This document shows positions 7,438 to 13,368 of a DNA stretch of 13,425 nucleotides, one piece after another (position 1 is the stretch's first letter; every line of letters starts with the position of its first letter). Origin of the DNA: Pseudomonadota bacterium (lineage in GTDB: Bacteria > Pseudomonadota > Alphaproteobacteria > Rhizobiales > Xanthobacteraceae); assembly GCA_023390955.1 (NCBI GenBank), contig JAEWBW010000369.1, positions 1 through 13,425 of the forward strand. The letters run 5' to 3'. The notes below the pieces were generated by a model that searched no databases, was not told the origin of the DNA, and saw only the letters and a list, made by a program, of their open reading frames with translations. The position numbers and the translations under genes are program-made.

Positions 7438-8433
7438 ATGACTTCGACCTCGGCCCCATTTTTGATCGCGCGAATCGAGCGCTTTCCGATCGCAGGGACT
7501 TTCACCATCAGTCGGGGCGCCAAGACGGAAGCGGTTACCGTCGTGGCCGAGATCAGCCGAAACGGCCTGACGGGCCGCGGCGAATGCGTGCCCTATCCGC
7601 GCTATGGCGAGACCCCTGAAGCGACTTTGGCCGCTCTCCAGGCCATGCAGGACGCCATTAGCAGCGGCCTCGACCGGGAAGCCCTCCAGGCCGCCATGCC
7701 GACCGGCGCGGCCCGCAACGCCCTGGATTGTGCCCTGATCGATCTGGAGGCCAAGCAGGCCGGGTTGCGTGCGTGGAACCTGCTCGAGCGGCCTACCCCT
7801 GGAGAGCGCACCACCGCGTTCACGATCTCGTTGGGTACCCCCGAGGCGATGGCTGCGGCAGCGGGGAACGCCGCGCACCGGCCCCTGCTCAAGATCAAGC
7901 TCGGCGGTGACGGCGATGCCGCGCGGATCGCGGCGGTGCGCAAGGCCGTCCCCGAGTCGGAGCTGATCGTCGACGCCAACGAGGCCTGGACGGTTGCCAA
8001 TCTGGAACAGAACCTCGCCGCCTGCGCCGATGTCGGCGTCACGCTGGTGGAGCAGCCGTTGCCGGCAGGCCAGGACGAGGCGCTGGCGCGCATCAAGCGA
8101 CCGCTCTCCGTCTGCGCCGACGAGAGCGTCCACGACCGCAACTCGCTCGCGCCGCTCCGCGACCGCTATGACGCCGTCAACATCAAGCTCGACAAGACCG
8201 GCGGCCTCACCGAGGCACTGGCCATGGCCGACGCGGCGCAGGCGCTCGGCTTCGAGATCATGATCGGCTGCATGGTCGCGACCTCGCTGTCGATGGCGCC
8301 GGCCATGCTGGTGACACCGCAGGCGCGCTTCGTCGATCTCGACGGTCCGCTGTTGCTCGCCCGGGACCGCGACAACGGCTTGCGCTATGACGACAGCCTC
8401 GTCTATCCGCCGGACGCCTCGCTCTGGGGATGA
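7438..8433 (+). CDS. Enolase-superfamily dipeptide epimerase (L-Ala-D/L-Glu epimerase type)
   Basis: 331 aa, normal for the family. It has an N-terminal capping domain (about 1-115) and a TIM-barrel domain. Catalytic pieces visible are KIK (152-154, with K154 the likely base), metal ligands D179 in VDANEAW, E205 in VEQPLP and D228 in CADES, and second lysine K250 in NIKLDKTGGL. A D-x-D (D300, D302 in VDLDGP) is the feature that dipeptide epimerases use to hold the substrate ammonium group. Such enzymes epimerise the second residue of dipeptides, classically L-Ala-D-Glu from peptidoglycan turnover. Specificity varies within the family and is not fixed by these motifs. The start ATG has only a weak upstream AGAG. 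The 3' end overlaps the convergent MFS gene by 31 bases. Confidence 0.92.
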   Translation: MTSTSAPFLIARIERFPIAGTFTISRGAKTEAVTVVAEISRNGLTGRGECVPYPRYGETPEATLAALQAMQDAISSGLDREALQAAMPTGAARNALDCALIDLEAKQAGLRAWNLLERPTPGERTTAFTISLGTPEAMAAAAGNAAHRPLLKIKLGGDGDAARIAAVRKAVPESELIVDANEAWTVANLEQNLAACADVGVTLVEQPLPAGQDEALARIKRPLSVCADESVHDRNSLAPLRDRYDAVNIKLDKTGGLTEALAMADAAQALGFEIMIGCMVATSLSMAPAMLVTPQARFVDLDGPLLLARDRDNGLRYDDSLVYPPDASLWG

Positions 8434-9599
8434 GTGATCAGCCGGTGCCGCGCCGACCACATCAAGGCGGCGCCGGCGCCCGCCATCACAGCCATCACGA
8501 AGTAGAGCCCCTCGCCATAGCGCGCATAGATCGCGCCTGAGATGATCGACGTCGTCGAAGCGAGCAAGCCATTGGTGGCTGCGTAATAGCCCTGCCCGCG
8601 CGCCATCTGGTGCGGCGGGACGTGATGCACCAGGAGGTTCATCACGCCGACTTGCGTCAGCCCATAGGTCGCCCCGTGTCCGAGCTGGATCAGCGCGAGC
8701 ACCACGACATGCGGTTCGATCGCGGTGATCGACCAGCGCGCCACCGCGCAGACCCCGCCGATCACGACCAGCCACACCGGATGCAGCGACAGCCGCGGCG
8801 AGATCGCGAACACGATGATCTCCGCGACCACGCCGAGCGCCCACAGCCCCGCGATCGTCAATCCGCCAAAGCCGTGCGCCTGCCAGTTGATCGAGGCGAA
8901 GGTGTAATAGGCGACGTGGCTGCTCTGGATCAGCGCCGCAGACGCGATGATGGCAAGGAAGCTCCGGTCGCGCAGCAGCCGCTTGCCGAGGCCTGCAACC
9001 GCAGTCTTGCGCCTGATATCGTCGAGCGGCTGCAGCGACAGGCCGGTGAGCGCCGCCACCACCGCGAGCGCGGCGATGACCCAGATCAGCTCGCGCGCGT
9101 CGATCATGTCGACCAAAAGGCCGCATGCGAGCGCGCCGACGATGAAGGCGACCGATCCCCACAGGCGCAGCGGACCGTAGTCGAGGCCGTAGCGAGCGAC
9201 GCCGCGCAGCGCATAGGCATCAGTGAGCGGCAGCAGCGGAGTCCAGAAGCAGCTCGTCACGATGTAGAGCAGCAGCACCGGTATCGGATGATGCTGTGTC
9301 CCGACCAACGCAAATCCGGCCGCTGCCGCAATCGCGGTGAGGATCATCGCGGCGCGCACCGCATGCCGCCGTTCGGCCAATCCAGTCACGATCGGCAGCG
9401 TGGTGAAGCGCGTGACGGCAGGCACGGCACAGATGATTCCGATCCACGCGGGATCGATGCCGACGGCCTTCAGCCACACTGGAAAGAACGGCAGATGCGT
9501 GCCGATCACGCCGAAGGAGGTGCTGTAGAACAGTGCCAAGCGCACCGCGAATCGGCGGCCTTGCGATGTTGCTGTGGGGATTTGTGATTCGGGCGGCAT
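8403..9599 (-). CDS. MFS transporter, HcaT/MFS_1-like group
   Basis: 398 aa with about twelve hydrophobic segments. The motif YGPLRLWGSVAFIVG around the middle of the N-half and the opening FYSTSFGVIGTHLPFFPVWL are typical of the PPP/HcaT-like branch (MFS_1_like), which includes the 3-phenylpropionate transporter and sugar-type porters. The frame is open far upstream, but the transporter homology begins at MPPESQ, so the ATG at 9599 is chosen; the longer upstream frame is antisense to the next gene. Substrate unknown. Its 3' end runs 31 bases into the epimerase gene on the other strand, so the two genes are convergent, not an operon. A link to peptide or amino-acid use is only suggested by position. 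Confidence 0.9.
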   Translation of the reverse strand: MPPESQIPTATSQGRRFAVRLALFYSTSFGVIGTHLPFFPVWLKAVGIDPAWIGIICAVPAVTRFTTLPIVTGLAERRHAVRAAMILTAIAAAAGFALVGTQHHPIPVLLLYIVTSCFWTPLLPLTDAYALRGVARYGLDYGPLRLWGSVAFIVGALACGLLVDMIDARELIWVIAALAVVAALTGLSLQPLDDIRRKTAVAGLGKRLLRDRSFLAIIASAALIQSSHVAYYTFASINWQAHGFGGLTIAGLWALGVVAEIIVFAISPRLSLHPVWLVVIGGVCAVARWSITAIEPHVVVLALIQLGHGATYGLTQVGVMNLLVHHVPPHQMARGQGYYAATNGLLASTTSIISGAIYARYGEGLYFVMAVMAGAGAALMWSARHRLITHPQSEASGG

Positions 9600-9686
9600 C
9601 AATTCAATTGCGATTCGGTCGATATCGTGATGATCGTTAGCGTAATGCGCTTTGATTTGCGCGACGAGATTGCCGACGAGACTGCT
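9600..9686. promoter_or_regulatory. Divergent promoter region between MFS gene and 9687 gene
   Basis: 87 bases between divergent starts, AT-richer than the genes (TCAATTCAATTGCGATTCGG). Promoters for both directions are expected here, but no convincing -35/-10 pair or operator was recognised. Confidence 0.35.
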
Positions 9687-11093
9687 ATGGCCAACGAAGC
9701 ATTTGCCCTCTCGCCGATGTCCGCCCGTGCGGCGCAGCCGAACGAGGCCGACTACGACGCGATCAGCGAAGCGTTCATGGAGACCGCGCGCGGCCGCTGG
9801 TTCCTTGGCGAATACGCCAAGCGCAACCGCAATGCCGACACGCGCATGGTGCTCGACGCCGTCGCGAAAATCGAAGAAACCATTGCGGCACAGCGGCAAC
9901 CTGTCGTCATCGACCGCCTGCCCGAAGCGCTCGCCGCGATCCGCCGCGCGGTCGCCGATGCCGAAACCACCGCCACTGCAGCCTTCGATCCGGCGACACT
10001 CGGGACGCGCGTTGCACCGATCGACCGCGGCCTGCGCATCATCCGGGAGATCTCCTGGCGTTGGCGCGAGATCGGCGCCGACGGGCGAATCTGCGATCTC
10101 ATTGATTCGCAGCTCGCTGCGATCGAGAGCGCCTGCGCCGAGATCACCGCTGTCGACCCGCGCCCCGAGCTCAAGGCGGCCTTCGACCTGCTGCGCGACC
10201 GAATCGCGGAAACCGACGGCGGCGAGACCGCGGCGAGCCAGCCGGCGGCCGCGCGTTCCGCAGCCGCCGCTGAGGCGCCGACCGTCGCTGAAGCAGCGCC
10301 CGTGGTCGCCGAGGCTGCCACGGTTGCTAGCGAGCCGCCCACTGTCGCTGCCGAGATGCCCGAGCCTGTCGCTGCGGCGCCCGCACCCGAGGCGATGGTC
10401 GCTCCGGAAGCCCTCAGCGACACGATGGATGTGGTCGAAGCCAGCGCGCCGACGGTCGAGACCGACATCGCCGAGTTCGCCGAGAGCCATCCCGCGATCG
10501 ACGAGGCGATGGTCGAGCCGATTGCCGCCAACGAGGTGATGGACGAGTTTCCGCTCGACGCTGCGGCGGATGCTGAAGACGAGGCCGTACTGGCGCGAAT
10601 CGCGCTGGAGATGGCCGCGCCCGATCCGGACTTTGACGAGGTGTTCGACGCACCGCCCGAGGTCGCGGCCGCGCATCAGGAACCGATGGCACAAGAGCCG
10701 GTGATGAATGAGCCGGCCTTGCAGGAGCCGGTCGCTCCGGAGCCGATGGCCATCGAAGAAGCGCCGGTCATGGAAGAGCCGGTGATGGACGAGCCGGTTG
10801 CCGCCACACCGCTCCCGGCCGAATCCTTCGCGCAGTTGCGCGAGGCCATCGCGGAAGCCGCGGTTGCCGTGATGGAACGGCCGGCAGCGCAGATCGCGCC
10901 GGAGATGATGCAGGCGACCTCGCTGCCCATGCCCTCGCCGGTCGCAGAAACAGCCTTCCAGACGTCCTCGGAACAGTCGCTGGGCGCGACCATCCTGGCC
11001 AGCGGCATGCTGCAGAAGCCACGCGCCGCCAACGATCCGCTGGGGCCGATCCGTCGCATGACGCAGGCCGAGAAGATCGCGTTCTTCTCGTGA
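9687..11093 (+). CDS. Hypothetical protein with Ala/Pro/Glu-rich central region
   Basis: 468 aa from the ATG at 9687 (MANEAFALSP). Earlier in-frame starts at 9627 (GTG), 9630 and 9645 exist, but the peptide they add is not protein-like. An N-terminal helical region (about 1-170) carries ARGRWFLGEYAKRNRNADTR, a segment I associate with uncharacterised alphaproteobacterial proteins. About 185-430 is acidic and low in complexity, rich in Ala, Pro, Glu, Val and Met. It includes repeated EPV/EPM units (QEPMAQEPVMNEPALQEPV) at about 10678-10800. The last residues (PLGPIRRMTQAEKIAFFS) look like a short conserved tail after the disordered region. No signal peptide or membrane span. An ordered head, flexible acidic linker and short tail suggest a scaffold or adaptor, but the function is not known to me. 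Confidence 0.82.
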   Translation: MANEAFALSPMSARAAQPNEADYDAISEAFMETARGRWFLGEYAKRNRNADTRMVLDAVAKIEETIAAQRQPVVIDRLPEALAAIRRAVADAETTATAAFDPATLGTRVAPIDRGLRIIREISWRWREIGADGRICDLIDSQLAAIESACAEITAVDPRPELKAAFDLLRDRIAETDGGETAASQPAAARSAAAAEAPTVAEAAPVVAEAATVASEPPTVAAEMPEPVAAAPAPEAMVAPEALSDTMDVVEASAPTVETDIAEFAESHPAIDEAMVEPIAANEVMDEFPLDAAADAEDEAVLARIALEMAAPDPDFDEVFDAPPEVAAAHQEPMAQEPVMNEPALQEPVAPEPMAIEEAPVMEEPVMDEPVAATPLPAESFAQLREAIAEAAVAVMERPAAQIAPEMMQATSLPMPSPVAETAFQTSSEQSLGATILASGMLQKPRAANDPLGPIRRMTQAEKIAFFS

Positions 11094-11122
11094 GCCGCGG
11101 GGCGCGATGAAATTGTTCCTCC

Positions 11123-11147
11123 GGAACTCGAACTTATTCATTGCGAT
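11123..11147 (+). promoter_or_regulatory. Possible EcfG-type (general stress) promoter
   Basis: GGAAC at 11123-11127, a 16-base spacer, then CGAT at 11144-11147. The established alphaproteobacterial EcfG consensus is GGAAC-N16/17-CGTT, so this has a perfect -35 and one mismatch in the -10. It lies 67 bases before the small-protein start at 11215. A GGAAC match alone is weak evidence in GC-rich DNA. Confidence 0.35.
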
Positions 11148-11151
11148 CGAA

Positions 11152-11163
11152 TAACTCACGTTA
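11152..11163. promoter_or_regulatory. Candidate operator TAAC-N4-GTTA, site A
   Basis: TAAC-TCAC-GTTA, an inverted repeat with 4-base arms and a 4-base spacer, 51 bases before the ATG at 11215. It has the same architecture as the two sites flanking the Crp/Fnr gene but a different spacer. It is the weakest of the three sites. Confidence 0.45.
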
Positions 11164-11214
11164 GCGACCACACAGCTGTCGAGGCGCAGCATGGAAACCA
11201 GCACGGAGGTTTCC

Positions 11215-11418
11215 ATGACCAAGAAGCGCAATCGCCGAAAGCAAACGCTCTCTTTCGATGACCGCCTGCAACATGCCGCTGACGCGGCGCGTACGGCAGC
11301 CGCAGAGCTTCCGCAGGGAACGGAGCGGGATGGCCTGTTGCAGAAGGCGCGCCAGGCCGAGGTTGCACGACGCATCAACGGATGGCTGTTGGCGCCCCAC
11401 GAACCGCACGCGGAGTAG
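11215..11418 (+). CDS. Small basic/helical hypothetical protein (67 codons plus stop)
   Basis: The start ATG at 11215 has a strong GGAGGT (11205-11210) four bases upstream; an in-frame ATG at 11191 would add eight residues. From 11215 the product opens with MTKKRNRRKQTLSFDDRL and continues as an Ala/Arg/Glu-rich amphipathic helix (HAADAARTAAAELPQGTERD) ending HEPHAE. It is soluble, with a very basic N-terminus. The style matches short orphan proteins of Bradyrhizobium genomes, but I know no function for it. It is followed after 5 bases by the next small gene, whose ribosome-binding site sits inside this gene's last codons, so the two are probably co-transcribed and coupled. It is preceded by a candidate EcfG promoter and a TAAC-N4-GTTA site. 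Confidence 0.82.
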   Translation: MTKKRNRRKQTLSFDDRLQHAADAARTAAAELPQGTERDGLLQKARQAEVARRINGWLLAPHEPHAE

Positions 11419-11423
11419 ACGCC

Positions 11424-11630
11424 GTGGATCGCAAAGCGGCCTGCCTGTTGCAGGCTTCGGCCTATTTCGCCAAGGCCGAGGCCGATCCGCTCGATTGCCA
11501 GCGCTGGACCGAAGAAGCCCGCAAATGGCTGGCGCTGGCAACCGCACCGTCGTGCGCGGTCGTCGTTACGATCGAACGAACGGTCGCCGCGCGCGACCAG
11601 CCGACGCAAGCGCGGGCTTCGCTCAGATAG
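11424..11630 (+). CDS. Small hypothetical protein, GTG start, 68 aa
   Basis: GTG at 11424 has GGAG eight bases upstream (11412-11415). The in-frame ATG at 11382 lies inside the previous gene, lacks such a site and adds a Pro/Arg stretch that looks like shadow sequence. The product begins (M)DRKAACLLQASAYFAKAEAD, then a CQRWTEEARKWLALA helix and a basic tail ending ARASLR. The early part resembles a short helical hairpin of the TPR-like kind (Ala/Tyr/Phe and Trp spacing), but one hairpin is too short to call a domain. No signal peptide or transmembrane segment. Probably in an operon with the 11215 gene. Converges on the 29-aa gene, with four bases between their stops. Confidence 0.72.
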   Translation: MDRKAACLLQASAYFAKAEADPLDCQRWTEEARKWLALATAPSCAVVVTIERTVAARDQPTQARASLR

Positions 11631-11634
11631 ACGA

Positions 11635-11724
11635 CTACAAGACCAGCAGCATCAGGCCGGCGATGAGGAAAACCATCAATCCGGTCATCGCTGCCACGAC
11701 GCACGCCTGTTGAAATACCGGCAT
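11635..11724 (-). CDS. 29-residue single-span membrane microprotein
   Basis: MPVFQQACVVAAMTGLMVFL then IAGLMLLVL: a six-residue head followed by an unbroken hydrophobic helix of about 22 residues that runs to the C-terminus. The ATG at 11724 has a strong GGGGGAG (5-base spacing) upstream. The frame is open further upstream to 12234, but that extension is opposite a real gene and is Arg/Pro-rich shadow sequence. The product would be an inner-membrane peptide, like many small bacterial transmembrane proteins that act on larger complexes. No partner can be named. It is divergent from the DUF6894 gene at 11941 across 216 bases. Confidence 0.6.
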   Translation of the reverse strand: MPVFQQACVVAAMTGLMVFLIAGLMLLVL

Positions 11725-11775
11725 CGCTCTCCCCCATCGGGACCACACGATGGTGGTGATGGCGGGCGCGGTCGC

Positions 11776-11790
11776 TAACGAATGATAACG
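11776..11790. promoter_or_regulatory. Two TAACG half-sites in direct repeat
   Basis: TAACG at 11776-11780 and again at 11786-11790, exactly 10 bases apart, in the divergent region between the 29-aa gene and the first DUF6894 gene. They match one arm of the TAAC-N4-GTTA sites but are not inverted. Whether a regulator uses them is unknown. Confidence 0.25.
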
Positions 11791-11803
11791 CCGCGACAAA
11801 ATA

Positions 11804-11833
11804 GGAACGAGCCCATCGGGATCGCGTCGTTCC
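11804..11833. promoter_or_regulatory. Inverted repeat GGAACGA-N16-TCGTTCC
   Basis: Perfect 7-bp inverted arms, GGAACGA (11804-11810) and TCGTTCC (11827-11833), between divergent genes. Each strand therefore shows GGAAC followed by CGTT 19 bases later. These are the two EcfG promoter words, but the spacing is 2-3 bases longer than the known 16-17. It could be a symmetric operator or a poor two-way promoter. Confidence 0.35.
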
Positions 11834-11940
11834 GCAGCAGCCGGTTTCACACCCTGGAACGCCGACTGCTCCTCCGGCGGCGGCCCCGGCGCAGTCTGCG
11901 TCGGCAACGGCCAGGGCCGTCGTCCGAAAGGTTGCGATCC

Positions 11941-12201
11941 ATGCGCCGATATCATTTCGACCTGGTCGACACGACCAGTGTGACCGACGCCAGCGGTGCG
12001 ATCCTCGACAATGACGAGCAGGCTAGGAACGTGGCGCGTGAACTCGTGCACGAAGTGCGCGAGACGCGTCCCGAGTTGATCGGCCTTGGCTACGAGGTTT
12101 TGGTCAGGACCGAGAACGGTCAGGAGATCTGGCGCACCGCGGTCGATCCTCCCGCTGACGGATCGAACGGCGGTCCGGACGGAACCAGGAAAATCTCCTG
12201 A
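11941..12201 (+). CDS. DUF6894-family protein 1
   Basis: 86 aa. The opening MRRYHFDLVD, the D-x-x-G at TDASGAILDN and the following DEQARNVARELVHEV helix follow the pattern of DUF6894 ([MP]-R-Y-[YF]-F-[ND], a conserved D..G.[EA]L.D, then an A-rich helix and a closing beta pair, here YEVLVRTENGQEIWRTAV). The tail DPPADGSNGGPDGTRKIS is longer and probably flexible. DUF6894 proteins are small, soluble and common in Bradyrhizobium and Methylobacterium; their function is undescribed as far as I know. An AAGG ahead of the ATG is a fair ribosome-binding site. It lies just upstream of the Crp/Fnr gene, in the same direction, with 86 bases between. Confidence 0.85.
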   Translation: MRRYHFDLVDTTSVTDASGAILDNDEQARNVARELVHEVRETRPELIGLGYEVLVRTENGQEIWRTAVDPPADGSNGGPDGTRKIS

Positions 12202-12226
12202 ATGAGGGCTTTTGGCGGGGGAAGAT

Positions 12227-12242
12227 AATAACATAGGTTATT
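12227..12242. promoter_or_regulatory. Candidate operator AATAAC-ATAG-GTTATT, site B
   Basis: Perfect inverted repeat with 6-bp arms and a 4-base spacer, 45 bases before the GTG start of the Crp/Fnr gene. The central 12 bases TAACATAGGTTA are identical to site C (13063-13074). The arm length and spacing fit a Crp/Fnr dimer (compare the known FNR site TTGAT-N4-ATCAA). The simplest reading is self-regulation. Confidence 0.7.
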
Positions 12243-12244
12243 GA

Positions 12245-12254
12245 GGGGGGGGGG
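12245..12254 (+). repeat. Run of ten G in the leader of the Crp/Fnr gene
   Basis: Ten consecutive G between operator site B and the GTG start. Poly-G tracts of this length slip readily in replication and are known phase-variation devices in other bacteria. They are also common sites of sequencing error. Confidence 0.9.
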
Positions 12255-12287
12255 TCGAACCCGGCCTTAACGCGCGGAGACAACCCC

Positions 12288-13025
12288 GTGGCCGTGTTGA
12301 TCCGAAAACTCGAACAATTCGTACGGCTTTCGCCCGACGATCGCGCGATGCTCAACCGCGCCTCGGCCGAACGCGTGCGCAAGTTCGCCGCCCGCGTCGA
12401 CATCACCCGCGAGGGCGACCGTCCCCGCGACGTGCACCTGATCCTCTCCGGCTGGGCCTGCCGCTACAAGCAGCTCGAGGACGGACGCCGCCAGATCGTG
12501 TCGTTCTTCCTGCCCGGCGACATGTGCGATCTCAACGTCTTCATCCTGAAGGAGATGGATCACTCGATCGGCACCATCACGCAGGTGACCATCGCCGACC
12601 TCTCCCGCGAATTCTTCGACGAGATCAGCGCTGGCTATCCGCGCATCGCCACCGCGCTGTGGTGGGAGACGCTGGTGAACGCCGCGATCCAGCGCGAATG
12701 GACCATGAATCTCGGGCAGCGCACCGCGTTGGAGCGGATGGCGCATCTTCTCTGCGAGATCTTTTTCCGCCTGCGCCTGGCCGGCCTGACAGACGGCCTC
12801 AGCTGCGAATTCCCGCTGACCCAATCCGATCTCGCCGACGCGACGGGGCTCTCAAAAGTTCATGTCAACCGCACCTTGCAGGAGCTGCGTGCGGCCGACC
12901 TCGTCATCCTCAAGGGCAAGATGCTGACCGTTCCGAGCCTGGAACGGCTGATGGATGCCGGGCTGTTCAATGCCAACTACCTGCACATGGACCGCGAGGG
13001 CCGGCAGCTCGATGCCAACGAGTAG
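12288..13025 (+). CDS. Crp/Fnr-family transcription regulator
   Basis: 245 aa from GTG at 12288, with GGAGA seven bases upstream. An effector-binding cyclic-nucleotide-type beta barrel (about 20-110, with LILSGWACRYKQLEDGRRQI and FFLPGD) is followed by a dimer helix and a winged helix. The helix-turn-helix is LTQSDLADATGLSKVHVNRT (177-196). The phosphate-binding residues that CRP uses for cAMP are not evident (FFLPGDMCDLNVFI instead). There is no N-terminal Cys cluster as in FNR, although Cys58, Cys80, Cys156 and Cys173 are present. The signal is therefore unknown. The recognition helix (HVNR) differs from the E-x-x-S-R of FNR/FixK, in keeping with a different DNA site. It is flanked by DUF6894 genes, and matching palindromes precede this gene and the next. 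Confidence 0.94.
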   Translation: MAVLIRKLEQFVRLSPDDRAMLNRASAERVRKFAARVDITREGDRPRDVHLILSGWACRYKQLEDGRRQIVSFFLPGDMCDLNVFILKEMDHSIGTITQVTIADLSREFFDEISAGYPRIATALWWETLVNAAIQREWTMNLGQRTALERMAHLLCEIFFRLRLAGLTDGLSCEFPLTQSDLADATGLSKVHVNRTLQELRAADLVILKGKMLTVPSLERLMDAGLFNANYLHMDREGRQLDANE

Positions 13026-13052
13026 CCACTCTAAAAACCGCCCCGGCGAATA

Positions 13053-13057
13053 GGAAC
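13053..13057 (+). promoter_or_regulatory. GGAAC box, possible EcfG -35
   Basis: GGAAC followed 17 bases later by CTTT (one mismatch to CGTT), so a poor EcfG-type pair, with site C lying inside the spacer. If real, a protein bound at site C would block the promoter. Weak on its own. Confidence 0.25.
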
Positions 13058-13061
13058 AAGG

Positions 13062-13075
13062 GTAACATAGGTTAC
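13062..13075. promoter_or_regulatory. Candidate operator GTAAC-ATAG-GTTAC, site C
   Basis: Perfect inverted repeat with 5-bp arms and the same ATAG spacer as site B. The 12-base core TAACATAGGTTA is shared exactly. It lies 36 bases before the ATG of the second DUF6894 gene. It also fits the GTA-N8-TAC form used by NtcA, another Crp-superfamily protein. Confidence 0.7.
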
Positions 13076-13111
13076 TTTCATCTTCGGGACTCCGCTTTCC
13101 AGGAGGTCGCG

Positions 13112-13345
13112 ATGCCCCGGTTCTACTTCAACGTCAGCAGCGGAGCGCGCGTCAGGGATCAGGACGATCTCGGCAAGGAGCTGCCGGACCAGGAAGCCGC
13201 CTGGGAAGTCGCCACCCGCTACGCCGGCGAAAGCCTCCGCGACCTCGACGGAGATCTGCGGCCCGGCGACGACTGGATGCTGGACGTCCAGAGCGAGACT
13301 GGTGCGCGGGTGTTTCAGATCCTGATACGGGCGAGCATGGGGTGA
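13112..13345 (+). CDS. DUF6894-family protein 2
   Basis: 77 aa, close to the family's typical compact size. MPRFYFNVSSGARVRDQDDL and GKELPD show the DUF6894 opening and its conserved D..G.ELPD turn. The sequence continues with an AAWEVATRYAGESLRDL helix and a beta pair (WMLDVQSETGARVFQILIR). It lacks the long flexible tail of the first copy, and the two differ clearly in sequence, so this is not a recent duplication. AGGAGGT four bases before the ATG is an excellent ribosome-binding site. The 86-base gap after the regulator gene contains site C, so it probably has its own promoter. Function unknown. Confidence 0.9.
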   Translation: MPRFYFNVSSGARVRDQDDLGKELPDQEAAWEVATRYAGESLRDLDGDLRPGDDWMLDVQSETGARVFQILIRASMG

Positions 13346-13368
13346 GTGGAGATTGCATGTGTTCGTCC

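Noticed and set aside
7417..9162. 581-aa open frame on the minus strand across the epimerase and transporter
   Set aside because: Arg/Gly/His-rich shadow of two well-recognised genes in other frames, with no family features.
9600..11609. N-terminal extension of the MFS frame to 11609 (1068 aa)
   Set aside because: It runs antisense through the 9687-11093 gene and two small genes. Transporter similarity begins at 9599.
11725..11940. Gene remnant on the minus strand (a Pro/Glu-rich stretch containing PPPEEQSAFQGVKP)
   Set aside because: It reads somewhat like the end of a small protein, but there is no start, ribosome-binding site or recognised family, and it lies in a divergent promoter region.
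12288..13025. FNR-type oxygen sensor or cAMP-bound CRP
   Set aside because: No N-terminal cysteine cluster and no cAMP phosphate-binding residues are visible, so only the broad family is claimed.
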